Source: Pseudisothecium myosuroides (Eukaryota; Streptophyta; Bryopsida; Hypnales; Lembophyllaceae). Taken from it: a stretch of 64,000 bases of DNA. The DNA lies in contig OX637288.1 of NCBI GenBank assembly GCA_951799445.1, positions 2,730,501 to 2,794,500 of the forward strand, in the 5' to 3' direction. Both the position numbers and the translations under genes were made by a program. The notes beneath the pieces are model-generated. The model was given only the letters and a program-made list of their open reading frames with translations. It did not search any database and was not told the DNA's origin. Below, in pieces: positions 11,110-24,089 of the stretch (position 1 is the stretch's first letter; every line of letters begins with the position of its first letter).

Positions 11110-13860
11110 TAGCCCCCTGAAAGGACCTTACAAGTCCAACACGCATTTTGAACTGAAGTCAAAACCTGAATTTTCACATACTGGTTCTTGGTTTGAAGTG
11201 TTATATATTAAGCCTAACTAAGAATATGTAGCTCCAATAATCTACTTTTTATTCCACGTTAATTTTTTTTCAAAATCATTTAAATTGTAATTTTAGTGAC
11301 ACATTGGAGAGAGCATCTTGAAAGCTCAAAATACACCACTTTTAACTTTTTCTATTGAATTTCTCTTGGTGTGAGGTCAAGGAGTAAACCAATTTTATCA
11401 TGATGTTTGTCGCTACCATTTCTATTTTTTTATAAATTTCATAATATGTTTAGCATTTTTGTACTTGCTATGATTTTTGCAAAGAAACTTCTTTTTAAAA
11501 TCTAATAAAATTCAATTTGATTTTTTATATTAAGAAAACTAAGATTAAATTTTCAACATTATATATTACTATGCACGATTTTTTTTTAAATGTGTGTTCT
11601 AATATAGAAATCTACTAAAGTTTGACCAAGCCTAGATATAAAATGTCCTTTGAGGATTAAATGTATAGAGAACGTACTTTGGGGATACAATTCTAGATGA
11701 GATTTTAAAGTTGGGAGCCACCTATCGACATGCTATATGTTGCTGCACATTTTGACGACCCTACTCACTTCTTTGCAAATTGATTGGATATGTGTGGTTC
11801 CTCTAACATCTATTGTAATTACTATAAGGATTATAATGTTCATTCCATCCAAAGTTATTGGTACTATCTAAGAGTGGTTGACATTTGTTGATTTTTAATG
11901 TTGTCGCTTCTTGTGAGTACTTTGTCACTGTAGTAAGTGAATTCTAAAAATTGTATTTGGTGATTTGTGGTTGATTGTAGTAGTGGAGAGTGTTGGTATT
12001 GTATGTTTTTTATACATAATAGATGAAGGCAACATTTGGCATTGCAATTGCAATTTATATTAGGTTGGCAAGAATATAATAGTAGCCATGGTGGTACTAT
12101 TTGTCCAGGTGTTTTTTCTACAAATATGCCTGCAGTCATTAGTGTAAAGCATCTTATGGTTGCATGAGACATTAGCAATTTGCATATTTCTTATATTTTT
12201 TTGTTGTGCCTTTGTATACATAATGCTTTTATATGGAGTTCTATAGACCATAAAGGTACATGTATCCAAATGTTTGTTTGATTTAGATAAAATAGTAGGC
12301 ATTTTGTAGATGGATATTTTGTTGGTCAAAAGAAATGTTTGCGGGCTTAACCCATATATTGTTCGTATTGGAATTTTGAAAATTGTGTAACTTGTGCATC
12401 TGTAATGGTAGGATTGATCTAAAATTTATTTGATAGGTGGTAATTGGGATGGTTTTATTTTTTGTCTATTTGTTGACAAATAGAAATTTGTAAGTTGTAT
12501 TAGCTAGTATTTTCATCGGGGGGTTTTGGGTCTAGAAAAGATTTTAGAAAGTGGATTGGTCCTTTGTATAACATGTGCTCTGGAGAAAACTAATCATCTC
12601 TATGGAAGTAATACAGTGTAGAATGTGCATGTTCGTATTCCAGTTTAGAGAGTCTATGTTCCTTTTGATTTCCTACAATAGCTAATGCATTGTCCATGCT
12701 ACTTGGCCTGTAATGTTAGTATATGCTTTGACTCTTTGTATTGTGTAGGGGAAAGTACGGCCCCGAGTATACAAATCTTATAAATGGCTTTGATTACAAT
12801 CACTTATAATGCTTTCTAGTTCAATTTATCTCAAGGGATATATTATTTAATGTAAAAAACTCTTGTAGCCCTTTCAACAAAGAATAACAAAATATAATTT
12901 TATATACATGAAATGAATATTCTTTAAAGACAATAATAGCATTAAAATTTCTAATAATTATATGATTTTTTTATACATGTATCATAGGCCAAGCTACCCA
13001 ATTTGGGGGACTTTCAATAAAAATTATAACTATAATATTGTGAATGAATTTTAATTTTAATTTTAATTGGAAGAAACATCTTGCATGGATTTATAAAAAT
13101 TATACATAATTGTTTTGATTCTTTATATAATGTTAAGCATTTTTTTAATAAATACACAACCCAAAATTTTCTACATCTCATTTCATTTTGTCTTTTTGGT
13201 CCTTTTAATTTGATATAATTTTTACAAAATCCATCCTCTAAACTATTTTAATGCCAATGACCCTTGCATATAATGCAAGAGTTGCATATCCAAGGCTACA
13301 CTCTTCATTCTATCTAGTATGGTTCACATAAATAGATATGACTACAACATTTGAGATAATTTTGTTTATTGTTGCTCCTATGATTTAAAAAATTCACATT
13401 AACTAATGACCAAAATAGTTTTTTCACTTTTAATAGTGTTACAATTACTTGTACAATGTTATCTTTGCCATTTATTATGTTTGCAATGTATAGATTCACA
13501 CCCCTAGGGTGAAGTTCAATCTATAGTAAGTAATGATAAAAGTAGTTCTATTTAGTATCCAAATATGCAACTCTTGTATTATATGACCCTGGTTATAATC
13601 ACTTATGATGCATTTAGTCCAATTTTAAGGGACATAATTTTTTTAATGTTGAAAACTCTCGTAGCCTTTTCAGCAAGGATTCAAAAAATGAAATTGATAT
13701 ACATGAAATGAAGATTCTTTGAAGACAATATTAACATTAAAAATTCTAATAATATAAATTTTTTGTTATACATGTGTCACAAGCCAATCTACCCAACTTT
13801 TGGGGCTTTTAATAAAAGTTGAAGATTTTTCAATTATACATAGAAAATTGCAAATGAATT
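11110..13860. other. AT-rich tail of unit A
   Basis: No gene seen. The stretch 11,600-13,150 has relatives at 23,000-24,450 and again at 25,000-26,800, so this part occurs three times in the window. Around 13,138 lies a short repeated sub-block (TTTTTTAATAAATA followed by CCAA/CCCAA) that also opens the units at 1, 14,845 and 26,805 and recurs at 24,470. Confidence 0.5.
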
Positions 13861-14772
13861 TTAACCCCTAAAAGGACCAAGGAGCCTACTTTGGGCTTTT
13901 TTAAAACTCGTGCAGGTCCTATTGGCTTCATAATTTGAAATTTTTGCATGAATTTCTTAGGATGGATGCTACTCATCATAATCTACATGTGAAGCTTTGT
14001 TTCTTGTCATTCCGATAAGTAATGCAAAAGTTAGAAGGTTTTTTTCAATTTCAATGTCAAATTGGGCAGCAAAAAATATATTCTAAAAGAATAAAAATTA
14101 TTTTTTTGGAATTGTGTAGATTGATGCCTACTCAAAAAAATTGAACCACTCATTTCTAAATAATGTAGTAAGAGTTGTAAGGAGTTTTATTTTGCGAGCA
14201 ATGAAGGTAGAAAAAACATACAAAGTCATCTTTTGTTCACAATTTTGAAAATTTTCAAATGAAAATGAAAATAAGGGATACTAATTGTCTATTAGAAGAT
14301 TCTCACCGTTGGGCTTAACAATTCTCAAATTCTTCCAAAAGTTATTAGCATATTAGTTTTATCTTTCATTCAGTAATACCTTTCACTTTACAATTTTTTT
14401 TAAAAATGAATACAAAAGTTTTTTTGGTTAAAATGTTTTACATATGTTTTCAACCCATTTTTCAATATATAGTACAAAATGCACAAGTAATGAGGCACAC
14501 ATGTTTTTTTCTAAAAATGTTGAAAGACAAAACTTTACCTTCTAGAATGACTAGAAAAGCCTACATTTTGAAGTTTAGCCACATTGATCTTGCAATTGGT
14601 AAGGATATTCATTCTAAAATTTTGGGACAATGTACTTGTGCAAGTTAACCAAAGGATCCTCCGGTTGAATTTGTTAAAAAATAAATATCAAAGATAATTT
14701 TTACCTTGCTTTGGAAACAAGTATTTTGAAGCAATTTTGGGCCTTTAAACACATTGGTCCTTTAGGGGTTAA
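13861..14772. mobile_element. TTAA-target element (piggyBac-like geometry), unit A only
   Basis: TTAA stands at both edges (13861-13864 and 14769-14772) and the ends are CCCCTAAAAGGACCAA and its inverse TTGGTCCTTTAGGGG, about 15 bp with one extra A. The element is 904 bp. Unit B at about 26,735 has the flanking sequence with a single TTAA before GAGAGAGCATC, an empty site. No transposase frame; a plus-strand open stretch at 14,406-14,648 has no recognisable features. TTAA targets with CCC-starting ends are typical of piggyBac elements, but this classification is inferred. Confidence 0.75.
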
Positions 14773-15355
14773 TTATAATTGGAGGGAGCATCTTTTATGG
14801 ATTTAAAAAATATATGCATAGGTCGATTTCAATTCTTTATATAAATTATAAAGTTTTTTATTAATAAGTATACAATCCAACATTTTTTACATCTCATTTT
14901 ATTTAATTTTGTCTTCACCTAACTTTTTGGGCCTTTTAATTTGACACATGTAATTTTAACAAAAGCCGTCCTCTAAGACTATTTTAATGCCAATGATCCC
15001 TAAGTATAATACAAATTGCGTATCCAAGCTTATGAGCATGTAGACAATGGACATTAGCATTCTTCTATCTAGATGGATATGTAGTTTGAAGGATTTCAAG
15101 TAGTAATTCATTTGTATAAGAGGACATTACAGATGATGGTGGATTTGGATTAGGTTTAATTGTGGGTCACATTGGTATGGAGTTTAATTTAGGAATGTTA
15201 TTAAGTTTTGTATGTTTTGATGTGCTTGGTATGATGTGTAGGTATGGTTTAGGGATTTTTAATTCTATGAAGAACAAGTTAACTAAGGGATCCTTTGGTT
15301 GGATTCGTTAGAAAGTAAATATAGGTGAAGATTTTAGCGTTGCTTTGGATACAAG

Positions 15356-15523
15356 TACAGTAGAACCTCTCTAAGTGGACCGGTCTGACAGATTGGTTTA
15401 TAGAGGTTTATTGACTTAGAGAGGGTCATTTATAGTTACAGCCTTTGTTATGTGGCCTAGTCCGGGACCGGTTTGGCATGATTAGTTTACAAAGGTTTAT
15501 CAACTTAGAGAGGTTCTACTGTA
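15356..15523. mobile_element. pogo/Emigrant-like MITE
   Basis: The 164-bp element starts CAGTAGAACCTCTCTAAGT and ends ACTTAGAGAGGTTCTACTG, with TA on both sides. These ends resemble the plant Emigrant/pogo MITEs (CAGTAAAACCTCTATAAAT type). The interior includes GGACCGGT motifs. Unit A at about 3,530 reads ATACAAATATTTTGAAG with one TA, a clean empty site. Confidence 0.85.
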
Positions 15524-15759
15524 TTTTGAAGTACAATTTTGGGCACCAAAGCACCACAACATTTTCATGGTTAACAAGAAAATATTTGTTTAGCTAATTT
15601 CCTTGAAGAAGGATTTTGGGGCAATTAGCAAATTTGTTACAAAATTTGTAACAGATTTGTAAGAGTTAGTAAAAAAGTTATGAAATAAAGTAACTAAATA
15701 TGGAATTTTCTGTTCAAAATCTAAAGGATCTTACTCTAGTGCCCATTTGACGCTACTTT

Positions 15760-17190
15760 CGTAGACTTGAACGGCCGGAACACTCACTCACGCACCTCTG
15801 CAGCTGACTACGTAGATCCAGTTACAGAACCGTAGATGTTGGAGAAAACACTTGACTTCAATCACATCTCGACGATGACTCGTCGCATAGTTCGTAGATT
15901 CGAAGGTACAACGCGCAGGTCCGCGCTCGCGCCCCATCCCTCCCCTTCGGCCTTGAGGCATTCACCTGCAGTGGAATACGTAGACTGAGTTACAGAAGCG
16001 TAGATGCTTGAGAAGTCAGTTCAGTTTAATCACATACTGACGCTGATGCGTCTCATCGTTCGTAGATTCGAATGCACAGCAGTGCAACCCGACGGCGCGG
16101 CCTGCCATTTCACCAGCCTTTCACCTGCCTTCATCAGTGGTAGATTACACTTTAAAAACGTAGACTTTGTGCAAATAGAGTTAAATTCGACCCAAGCCTG
16201 ACGATGATCCAACAGATGCTTCGTAGATACAAGGGTTGGACTCGACTGTCACTGACCCGCAGAAATCCGATGGGGGATTCTCTGTGACTCAGAGAACGCG
16301 CTCTCGGGTCGGAATGGAATTTAAAGTTGGGAGCCAGAAGCCACCTGTGGACAGGCTGTACGTCGTTGGAGATTCGTGTGTACTCTACCGCGACCAGCAC
16401 TTCATCGCAATTTTTTTTGGTGATTCTGAAGCTTAACTTACAGCAGAAAGGCCCTGATTGTGCCGGTATAATTGAGAATGATTCTTACTAGAGATGAGAT
16501 TGAAGATTGAATCTCGAACCTCGAAACAATGAGCGCTTCCAAATCGAAGATCCGTATCCATTTGCCAAGGAATAAACTGAAAATACGTTGCGTTTGATCA
16601 TTATATTCATTGTTTCATTGTCTCAGCAACACCATCGATGCTAGCTGCCGCACATCGCCTATATGGGCACACAGGAATTGGATAACAATATCCACAGTGC
16701 AGATGCTTAAAGGACAATTTCTGGCTGAAATCCAATTTGAACTGAAGAATTTTTGACTCGGGTTTTGGCGGGGTGGATCTGGAGCTAGAGAACAAGTCAT
16801 GGGGTGAGATTTTCCATTCTGAGGGAAAACCAGCAACGTACAGAATTGTCGTTCCGTGTTCTTCCTGTGCGTGCGCTACAGGAATGTGAAAAAGTGTAAA
16901 CGACCTCCGTTTGCAGGCCTGCGCGTTTGTAGACGTTTGTAGATTATGCTCCAAAAGCATAGAACTCGAAGAAAACAGTCCAACCAGGTCATACCTTGAC
17001 GTTGATCCGACGCACAATTCGGAGACTCGCAGTCAGAAACTCGCTGGTTTCGAAACCTTGCGCACCTGCTGCGGACTACGTAGAATGAGTGGAAGAAATA
17101 TAGATTTCGTCATCAGTAGTTAGATTAGATCATAGTCTGACGTTCATCTGACGGTGGGTTCGTAGATGTAGAGAGACTAGTGAGGGAGCT
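15760..17190. repeat. CGTAG module array, main block of unit B
   Basis: Modules lie at 15811/15831/15893, 15979/15999/16061 and 16139/16159/16222, spaced 168 and 160 bp. A later module lies at 17079/17099/17161 with offsets 0/20/82, and a degenerate one precedes it near 16,930-17,025. The order matches the unit A block. Open frames on either strand do not align with those of A or C because of small length changes. Confidence 0.8.
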
Positions 17191-18316
17191 GCTTCAAAAA
17201 TTTCCCGGTGATTGTAGTTCAGTTTCCCTGTGAGTCTCAAGTTTCCCGGTGTTACGAGTCTGGTTTCCCTAAGAGTCTCAAGTTTCGAAAAAATTCCCGG
17301 AACAAAGCGAAACACTGGGAAGTCTTCTGCTTTTCCCCATTCGGAATCCCTTGTGGCACCAGCGCATTGCTCACACGCTCATCTGATTCAAACCTCGCTT
17401 CTTGGGAATGACTGTGATCTTCGAAAGCCTAAACCCTAAAACCCCACCTCAAATTAGTGCCAGGATGCTCGAACAAGTGATTGCATCCAATTCATATCCA
17501 ATTTATTAGTTTCATTTGGAGAATAAGTACTCATAATTATGCTTTACGCTCATTCCCATGTTCTGCGAGTCGGACACAAAGTGAAGTAGCTCAAGTCACT
17601 TCCATCGCGTTGCTCCATTCTGCCAAAAATTAAACCAGTCCGGCATCGTACGTCTGCACTGCCAGAATTGGGATAAGGTCGGACCACCTATACCTAATCA
17701 CTTAAGCAATTGTGGAACAGATGGTGAGCAGTTGAGTGAGATGAAAATTTTTCTCTTGTACAGAAATAAGAAATATTGGGACTCTGAATTTTTCGTAATT
17801 TTATCCCCAAAATTGAAATTACTATGAATTTTGGGAGCCAAAAAGTGTTCCGAACGCATTGCCAATCACTAGAGTCTTCTAATTCCAGTCATAGCCAAAA
17901 CGACTTTCCTGCTTAGTATTTCTCATATATTTTACAACACTTTGAGACATGTGTCATGACCTTATTTGTCCCAATTTTGAAAAAGAAAAAGAAAAACATT
18001 CTACGCCTTGATTGGAAATAGCACCCCCTCCAGGTTGGGAATGGCTCCCTGGTTGGTAATGGGTGGTCCAACCTTACTAGCGGAAACAATGACTCCACTG
18101 CAGAGTGTGCGAATTAAAAGTTTTTTTTAAAATTTTATGCACTCATTTGTTTAGCTTTGGCCAGGACTGCACAAGACTTAAAAGAATTTTACTGCTCCAT
18201 GTAGATCATATATCACTCTCAGATCAGGATGCATTCAAATAATGTTCAATGACATGCAATGAAGGACGTCTGTTTTTCGTCTTTAGGAAATAGGTTTTGG
18301 ATCAGTACAAAAATAG

Positions 18317-18479
18317 GAGGGGTTACCGAGTGGGAAAAATTGGACCATTATCACATGATTACCACATGGTAACCACCTCCTAAGTGGTAAACTCATAGTA
18401 GTTTACTTCTTAGAAGGTGGTTACCATGTGGGAAAAATTGGACCATTCCCACATGGTAACAGCTCCTAGTTCCCTTGAG
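18317..18479. mobile_element. Foldback insertion, unit B only
   Basis: An inverted repeat with arms containing GGTTACC and GGGAAAAATTGGACCATT is centred on GTAAACTCATAGTAGTTTAC (about 18,386-18,405). Unit A reads straight through (GGATCAATACTGGTACGTGG near 7,040), so this is an insertion of about 160 bp. The ends are less exact than the centre and no clear target duplication was identified. Confidence 0.6.
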
Positions 18480-19575
18480 TGGTACGTGGGGGTGCACGTG
18501 ATGGTTTGATTTTCATGCCTACTTAATTTGAAGATTAAGAAGAGAATTAAAAAAAATTAGATGTTTAGGTGTAGATCGAGACTCACGGAAGAGCTAGCTA
18601 GTCGTTGGTCATCAAATGAATCATCCATATACTTTACATAGTAGCCATGAACACATATGAACACACATGAACACACATCGATATTGACGTTCATTGGCCA
18701 TCACATGTAATGGGTCTTCAATTACCAACAAGACTCCAATCAAATTTCAAATGATTGAATTTGCAAGTTCAATGACAACTTCATCACATCCATCTCACAA
18801 ATTTTGTACATACTTTAACGACATGCTATACTACTTGGAATTGTGGCTTGCATTTCCTCCTCAAGTTTTCTCTCAATCATACCATGTAGTCATGTATTGT
18901 AGTCAATCTCCAAAGTGCCAAAGTTTGTTTTCTACCAACTACATGTAAGCCTTGTATGCCCACCCACACCAACATGAACTTTCAAGAATATATGATGGGT
19001 ATTATTTGAGGCAACCAATGGGTGGTAAAGCATTTTGTGCTTCAAGGGTGTACGTTGAGGGATAGTCTCGATTTTATGTAATCGTATCCTTTGCTTTTCA
19101 ACTTTGAGAATTCACAAAATCCTACTCAAGTGTTGGAAAACTATGAAATGACTTGGGTTGGCATTCTTGTAAGGTCTCTAATAACCTTACTAACCACATT
19201 AGAATTTTACAAGGGAAAATAGGGTCATAAAAGGTGGTTCTTTTAGAAGGGACAACCTTTCATTTTGACAATGCTAAACCTCCTCCCCTTTGGTCTAGTG
19301 CAATCAAATGTGCTTCTCAATGTCCCAAATGTTGTGCCATTGGACTTCCACTATTACCATAGAACTTTTCATCTATGTCTAGAGGGTTAAATGACTTGTG
19401 CTATGTTCTTGGATTTTGTATTGTCAATTTTGGTTTTCTTACTTCAATATTCTTGTTGTTTTATTAAGAATTTAGAATGGTGTACTTTGTTGTCTCAATT
19501 GTTAAATGAGGTTCATTGTTGTAAGGAGATTTTGTTTGTATAGAAACCTTTTACTATTTGAGGAGTTGGAGTGGA

Positions 19576-20921
19576 GGTATTTTAATCCATAAAAGAATAA
19601 GGAGCTTTATTTGGATTTTTTAACTTGATAACTTGATATTTTGCATGAAATTTTGTGAATTGATATTTTACATTCTAATCTACATGTGATGCTTTGTTTA
19701 AAGTCATTATGATAAATATTGCAAAAGTTAGAAGTTTTTTTTTATTTCAATGTCAAATTGGTTAGTTTAAAATATATTTTATAGAATATTGATTAATTTT
19801 ATTGGATTGCATATATGATACCTAGTACTCAAATACAATTGAACCATTCAATTCCAAATGATGAGGTGAAAGTTAGGAGGAGTTACTTTTATTTTGCAGG
19901 CAATTAAGATAAAAAATATATATAAGGTCACTTTTTGAACTCACCTTCGAAATTTTTACTTACAAACAAAAACACAAGATGTATAAGGTAAAACAACCCA
20001 TGGTGGTCAGAATTAGGAGTTTGGCCTCATGCCGTTGCTGAAATTTTTCAGTTTTTTTCCCACATAAAGACAAGTGTGAGAAACAGTGAGAGCAATTGAA
20101 ATTATATCTTTTTGACAAAGTATGAATTTGCTATGAATTTTTGAAGTGTTTAGTGCATCATGGCCCAAAAGAGTCTGTAGACTACCCCAAAACCAACAAA
20201 ATCTGAATCCATGATGCTCATCTTGTTCACCTAAAGCAGTCTTAATATTTTATAACATAGAAAGCCTAAAAAATCAATTCTTAAAATGAATTCACACTGA
20301 AAAGTTGAAAGTTCCTAATGAAGTTAGTAATCACTCCACTACTATCATGTAAGACATGCTTTATGACCCAAATCTCATAAATTGAGAAAAACCATCATGG
20401 GATCATTCCTTAGGTGTCCGTCATGGGTCATTTGACCATCATGGGCTGGTTTACCTTACTACTCACTAATCCATTCTCACCATTGGATTTTACAATTCTC
20501 AATTTCTTGTCAAAATTATTATTGATTTTCTTTTTTCTTTCTTTAGTACCATTTAAAAGATGAATGAAATAATTTTTATATGAAAATGTTTTCCTATGTA
20601 TTCTCATTTGACTAAAATGTACAAGTTATTAAACAAACTTGTATTTTACAAAAAATGTTGAAAGACAAAACTTCACCTTCTGGAAGGTTTAGAAAAAGCC
20701 TACATTTTGAAGTTTAGGCGCAGTGAACTTGCAATTGGCGGGGATATTCACTCTAAAATATTGGGAGGATGTAATTGATTAAGTTAACTAAAGGATCCTA
20801 CAATTGTATTTGTTAAAATTAAACATAGATGATAGAAGATTTTAGCCTTTTTTTAAATACTAGGTGCTTGTATTTTGAAGCAATTTTGGATCTCTGAATA
20901 TAAATGAACTTTAGGGATTTA
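19576..20921. mobile_element. Old TTAA-family element, unit B copy, interrupted
   Basis: The counterpart of 8,801-9,690. The left end reads TTTTAATCCATAAAAGAATAA and the right end ACTTTAGGGATTTAA near 20,919. It is split by a younger TA-flanked element at 19,986-20,456. No coding capacity. Confidence 0.55.
19984..20458. mobile_element. TA-flanked element with AGGTAAAACAACCC ends, nested
   Basis: The ends are AGGTAAAACAACCCATGGTG and the inverse of CATCATGGGCTGGTTTACCT, with TA on each side. It interrupts an older TTAA-family element and is absent from unit A. Its interior (CACATAAAGACAAGTGTGAG, then a GCAATTGAAATTATAT stretch) matches the right part of the 58,494-59,988 element. Confidence 0.7.
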
Positions 20922-21584
20922 ATATCAATACATACAATGGCAAATTGGGAGATTGTTATGAAACCATTGTCTTGACAAGTACAAAGCTTGGAAACCTACT
21001 AAAGAGTCCAAACCATACAGTAAGTGCACCTAATTGCAACCACACTCCTAATTTCATTACAAATCCTATATCAAAACTTGTTATGTTCTTTTCTTATTTG
21101 TGTGGTACATATCTAATAGGGCAAGTGAGGCTATCTTAAATTTAAATTTGGAATAAAGGTGGAGTAAAAATTGCAATGCAATTAGGTGAAAGTCCCACTT
21201 ACGTGTACTTACTTTACAAGGCCCCCAAAATTGATCACTCTAGTTAAGTTCTAAATGTCCAATTGCATATGCAGAGAAGCTTGCCAAGATCAATGACATT
21301 ATATTTCTTGCATTTAACCAAAACAATGAATATAGAAAAAATTATTTAAAGTGATTTAGCCAATTGTTTATAATTTTTGTAATTTAAAAAAAAATAGAGG
21401 AATATGCATGACATATAGTAAGTTGCTAGAAGTCCATTAATGAATTGAGAATAATTTGTTCAAATGGCTATAAAAAATGTAAGGGTAGCACATCCAATTT
21501 GCCATTCAAATCCAAAGCATGACCAGCAGCAGCTTTGTCACTTTGTGGGCTGCAAGCTTGTGAGTATGAACGCGAAAACAACTG

Positions 21585-21995
21585 TTGCGGGAGACGAAGA
21601 TGGAGTTGCAAAAGCGTAGATTTCCAAAATAATACACTGGTGTTGATTCGGAGCAGCCTTTGTAGTTTTGAAAGGACAGAGCGCCGGCCCAAACCGCAAG
21701 CGCCTACCAGCAGCGGATTACGTAGATTCGGATACAGAAGCGTAGATGTTCGAGGAAGAAGCTCAATTGAATCACATCCTGACATTGATACGTCGGACTG
21801 TTCGTAGATTCGAAGCCACGTCGCATTGCACACCCGCGGTCGCCCCAAGCCTTCCACTTGCCTGCACGTGCCCAACAGTATTGGAGTACGTAGATTGCGT
21901 TGCAAAAGCGTAGATTTCGTGCAAATAGAGTCCATTTCGACGCAAGGCTGACGATGATTTGATGAACGTGTGGTAGATACTTTAGTACAATAGAT
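21585..21995. repeat. CGTAG module array, second block of unit B
   Basis: Modules lie at 21595/21615/21661, 21721/21741/21803 and 21889/21909. The last two are 168 bp apart. By eye it differs from the unit A copy (10,660-11,070) at only a handful of bases over about 480, clearly fewer than in the sequence around it. A minus-strand frame stays open over 21,468-22,019 (first ATG near 22,001). I do not recognise a protein family. Confidence 0.75.
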
Positions 21996-22105
21996 GGACA
22001 TGTGCGGGGCGAATCCCACCGAGGATTCCCTCTCTGTGTTTTAGCCCCGGCCTTGAAAGGACCCAACACACATTTTGAACTGAAGTCAAAACCTGAATTT
22101 TCACA

Positions 22106-22603
22106 TACCGTAAGCTTAGTGTGACATGGGTTTCGTCTTTGCAATGACGAAATAATTATTTTTTTTAGCCAAAGTGTTTCGTTCACACTAATATGATGAT
22201 TTCGTTTTTGTAGTCTTGTAATTATTTCTCAATTCGTCATTTCTTCATTATGATCAAAATGTCTTGTCTTTTCAAGCAAATGATGCATGCACAAGTGAGC
22301 TTTGAAACTGTTCAAGGTATTGTAGTTGTTCATTTATTTGTTAACGGCATTGTTAACGGTTCAAGGTATTAAATATATATAGAATGTATAGTGAAATATG
22401 CAATGTATATGGACTCTAGACATTCTGAGCATATTGGCCACAAATTCAAAACCTTTCCAACACTCACTCTTTATTAGTAAAGTTTCGACAAAGCTCTTAC
22501 TTATTTTCCACAAATTTCGTTATTTGTCCCTTAACATTTTATAGAAATTCGATTTTGACATTAATGAATTAATAAAAAGCGAAACCCATGTCAAACTACG
22601 GTA
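22106..22603. mobile_element. TA-flanked element with TGACATGGGTTTCG subterminal inverted repeat
   Basis: TA lies at both edges (22106-22107 and 22602-22603). The left end is CCGTAAGCTTAGTGTGACAT and the right end, inverted, is CCGTAGTTTGACATGGGTTT; a 4-bp gap is needed to align them. Unit A reads CACATACTGGTTCTTGG at about 11,180, with a single TA, so the site is empty there. No reading frame of note. Confidence 0.75.
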
Positions 22604-24055
22604 GTTCTTAGTTTTAAGTGCTATTAAGCCTAACTCAGAATATGTAGCTCCAATAATCTACTTGTTATTCCATGTTAATTTTTTTTTTAAATTGTTGAAA
22701 TTGTAATTTTAGTGACACGTTGAGGATAGCATCTTGAAAACTCAAAATACACCACTTTACTATTGAATTTCTCTTGGTGTGAGGTGAAGGAGAACACCAA
22801 TAACACCATGATGTTTGTTTCTACCATTTATATTTTATATTTTAATTTTGTACTATTTTTAGCATTTTGTAATTGCTATGATTTTTGCAAAGAAGCTTCT
22901 TTTAAAAATCTAATAAAATTCAATTTGATTCTATAAATTAAAAAAACTGAGATTAAATTTTCAACATATATTACTACGTGCAAGAAATATCAATTTTTTG
23001 AAATGTGTGTTCTAATGTAGAAATTTACTAAAGTTTGACCAAACCTAGATATGAAATGTTCTTTAAGGGTTAAATGTACAGAGAACGCACTTTGGAGACA
23101 TGATTCTAAAGGAGATTTTAAAGTTGGGAGACACCTATCAATAGGCCATAGGTTGTTGGACATTTTGACAATTTTACTCACTTCTTTGCAAATTGATTGT
23201 GTTTGTGTAGTTCCTCTAGCACCATTTGTAATTACTATAAGAGTTATAGCATTCCATCCAAAGTTGTTGGTACTATCTATGAGTGGTTGATATTTGATGG
23301 TTTTTTTATGTTGTCGCTTCTTGTGAGTATTTGTCATTATAGTAAGTAAAATCTAAAAATTATATTTGGTGATTTTTGGTTTGTCATAGTGGTGGAGGGT
23401 GTTGGTATTGTATGGTTCTTATACATAATAGATGAAGCCGACATTTGGCATTGCAATTTCTATTAGATTGACAAGAATATGGTGGTACAATTTGTTCAAG
23501 TGGTTTTCCTTCGAAAATGCATGCATTCACCAATATAAAGCATCTTGTGGTTGTATGTGACATTAGCAATTTGCATATTTTTTATATTGTTTTGTTGTAC
23601 CTTTGTATGTATATAGTGCTTTTATAAGGAGTTCTATAGACCACAAAGGTACATGTATCCAAATGTTTGTTTATTTTAGATAAAATAGTAGGCATTTTGT
23701 AGATATATATTTTGTTGGTCAAAAGAGATGTTTGCGGGCTTAACCCATATTTTGCCCGTACTAGAATTGGGATGGTTTAATTTTTTTGTCTATTTGTTGA
23801 CATATATAAATTTGTAAGTTGTATATGTGTTTTCATTGATTTTTTTGGTCTAGAAAAGATTTTAGAAAGTGGATTGGTCCTTCATGTAGCATGTGCTCTG
23901 GAGAGGATTAATCATCTCTATGGAAGTAGTGCATTATAGAATATGCATGTTCATATTCTAATTTAAAGAATATATGCTCTTTTTGATTGCCTCCAATAGC
24001 TAATGCTTTGTCTATGTTACTTCTTGTAATGTTAGTATAGGCTTTGACTCTTTGT

Positions 24056-24089
24056 ATTGTGTATGTGTATGTGTATGTGTATGTGGGTG
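24056..24089. repeat. GTGTAT microsatellite
   Basis: Four to five copies of the hexamer GTGTAT/GTATGT run from the end of a conserved TTTGTATTGTGTA sequence. Units A (12,745) and the later copy (26,420) lack the expansion. Confidence 0.9.

Larger units (their letters stand above)
1..14844. repeat. Segmental repeat unit A
   Basis: This is the first of three head-to-tail related units. Landmarks shared in order with unit B include the start region (1 versus 14,845), a stretch at 3,277 versus 15,092, the CGTAG module block (4,226 versus 15,811), a conserved 7,571 versus 18,687 stretch, a second module block (10,669 versus 21,595) and a tail at 11,600-13,150 versus 23,000-24,400. Unit A is longer because it carries private insertions at 866, 6,706, 7,303, 8,413 and 13,865. 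No convincing gene is visible. The limits are set by alignment by eye and the choice of unit start is arbitrary. Confidence 0.8.
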
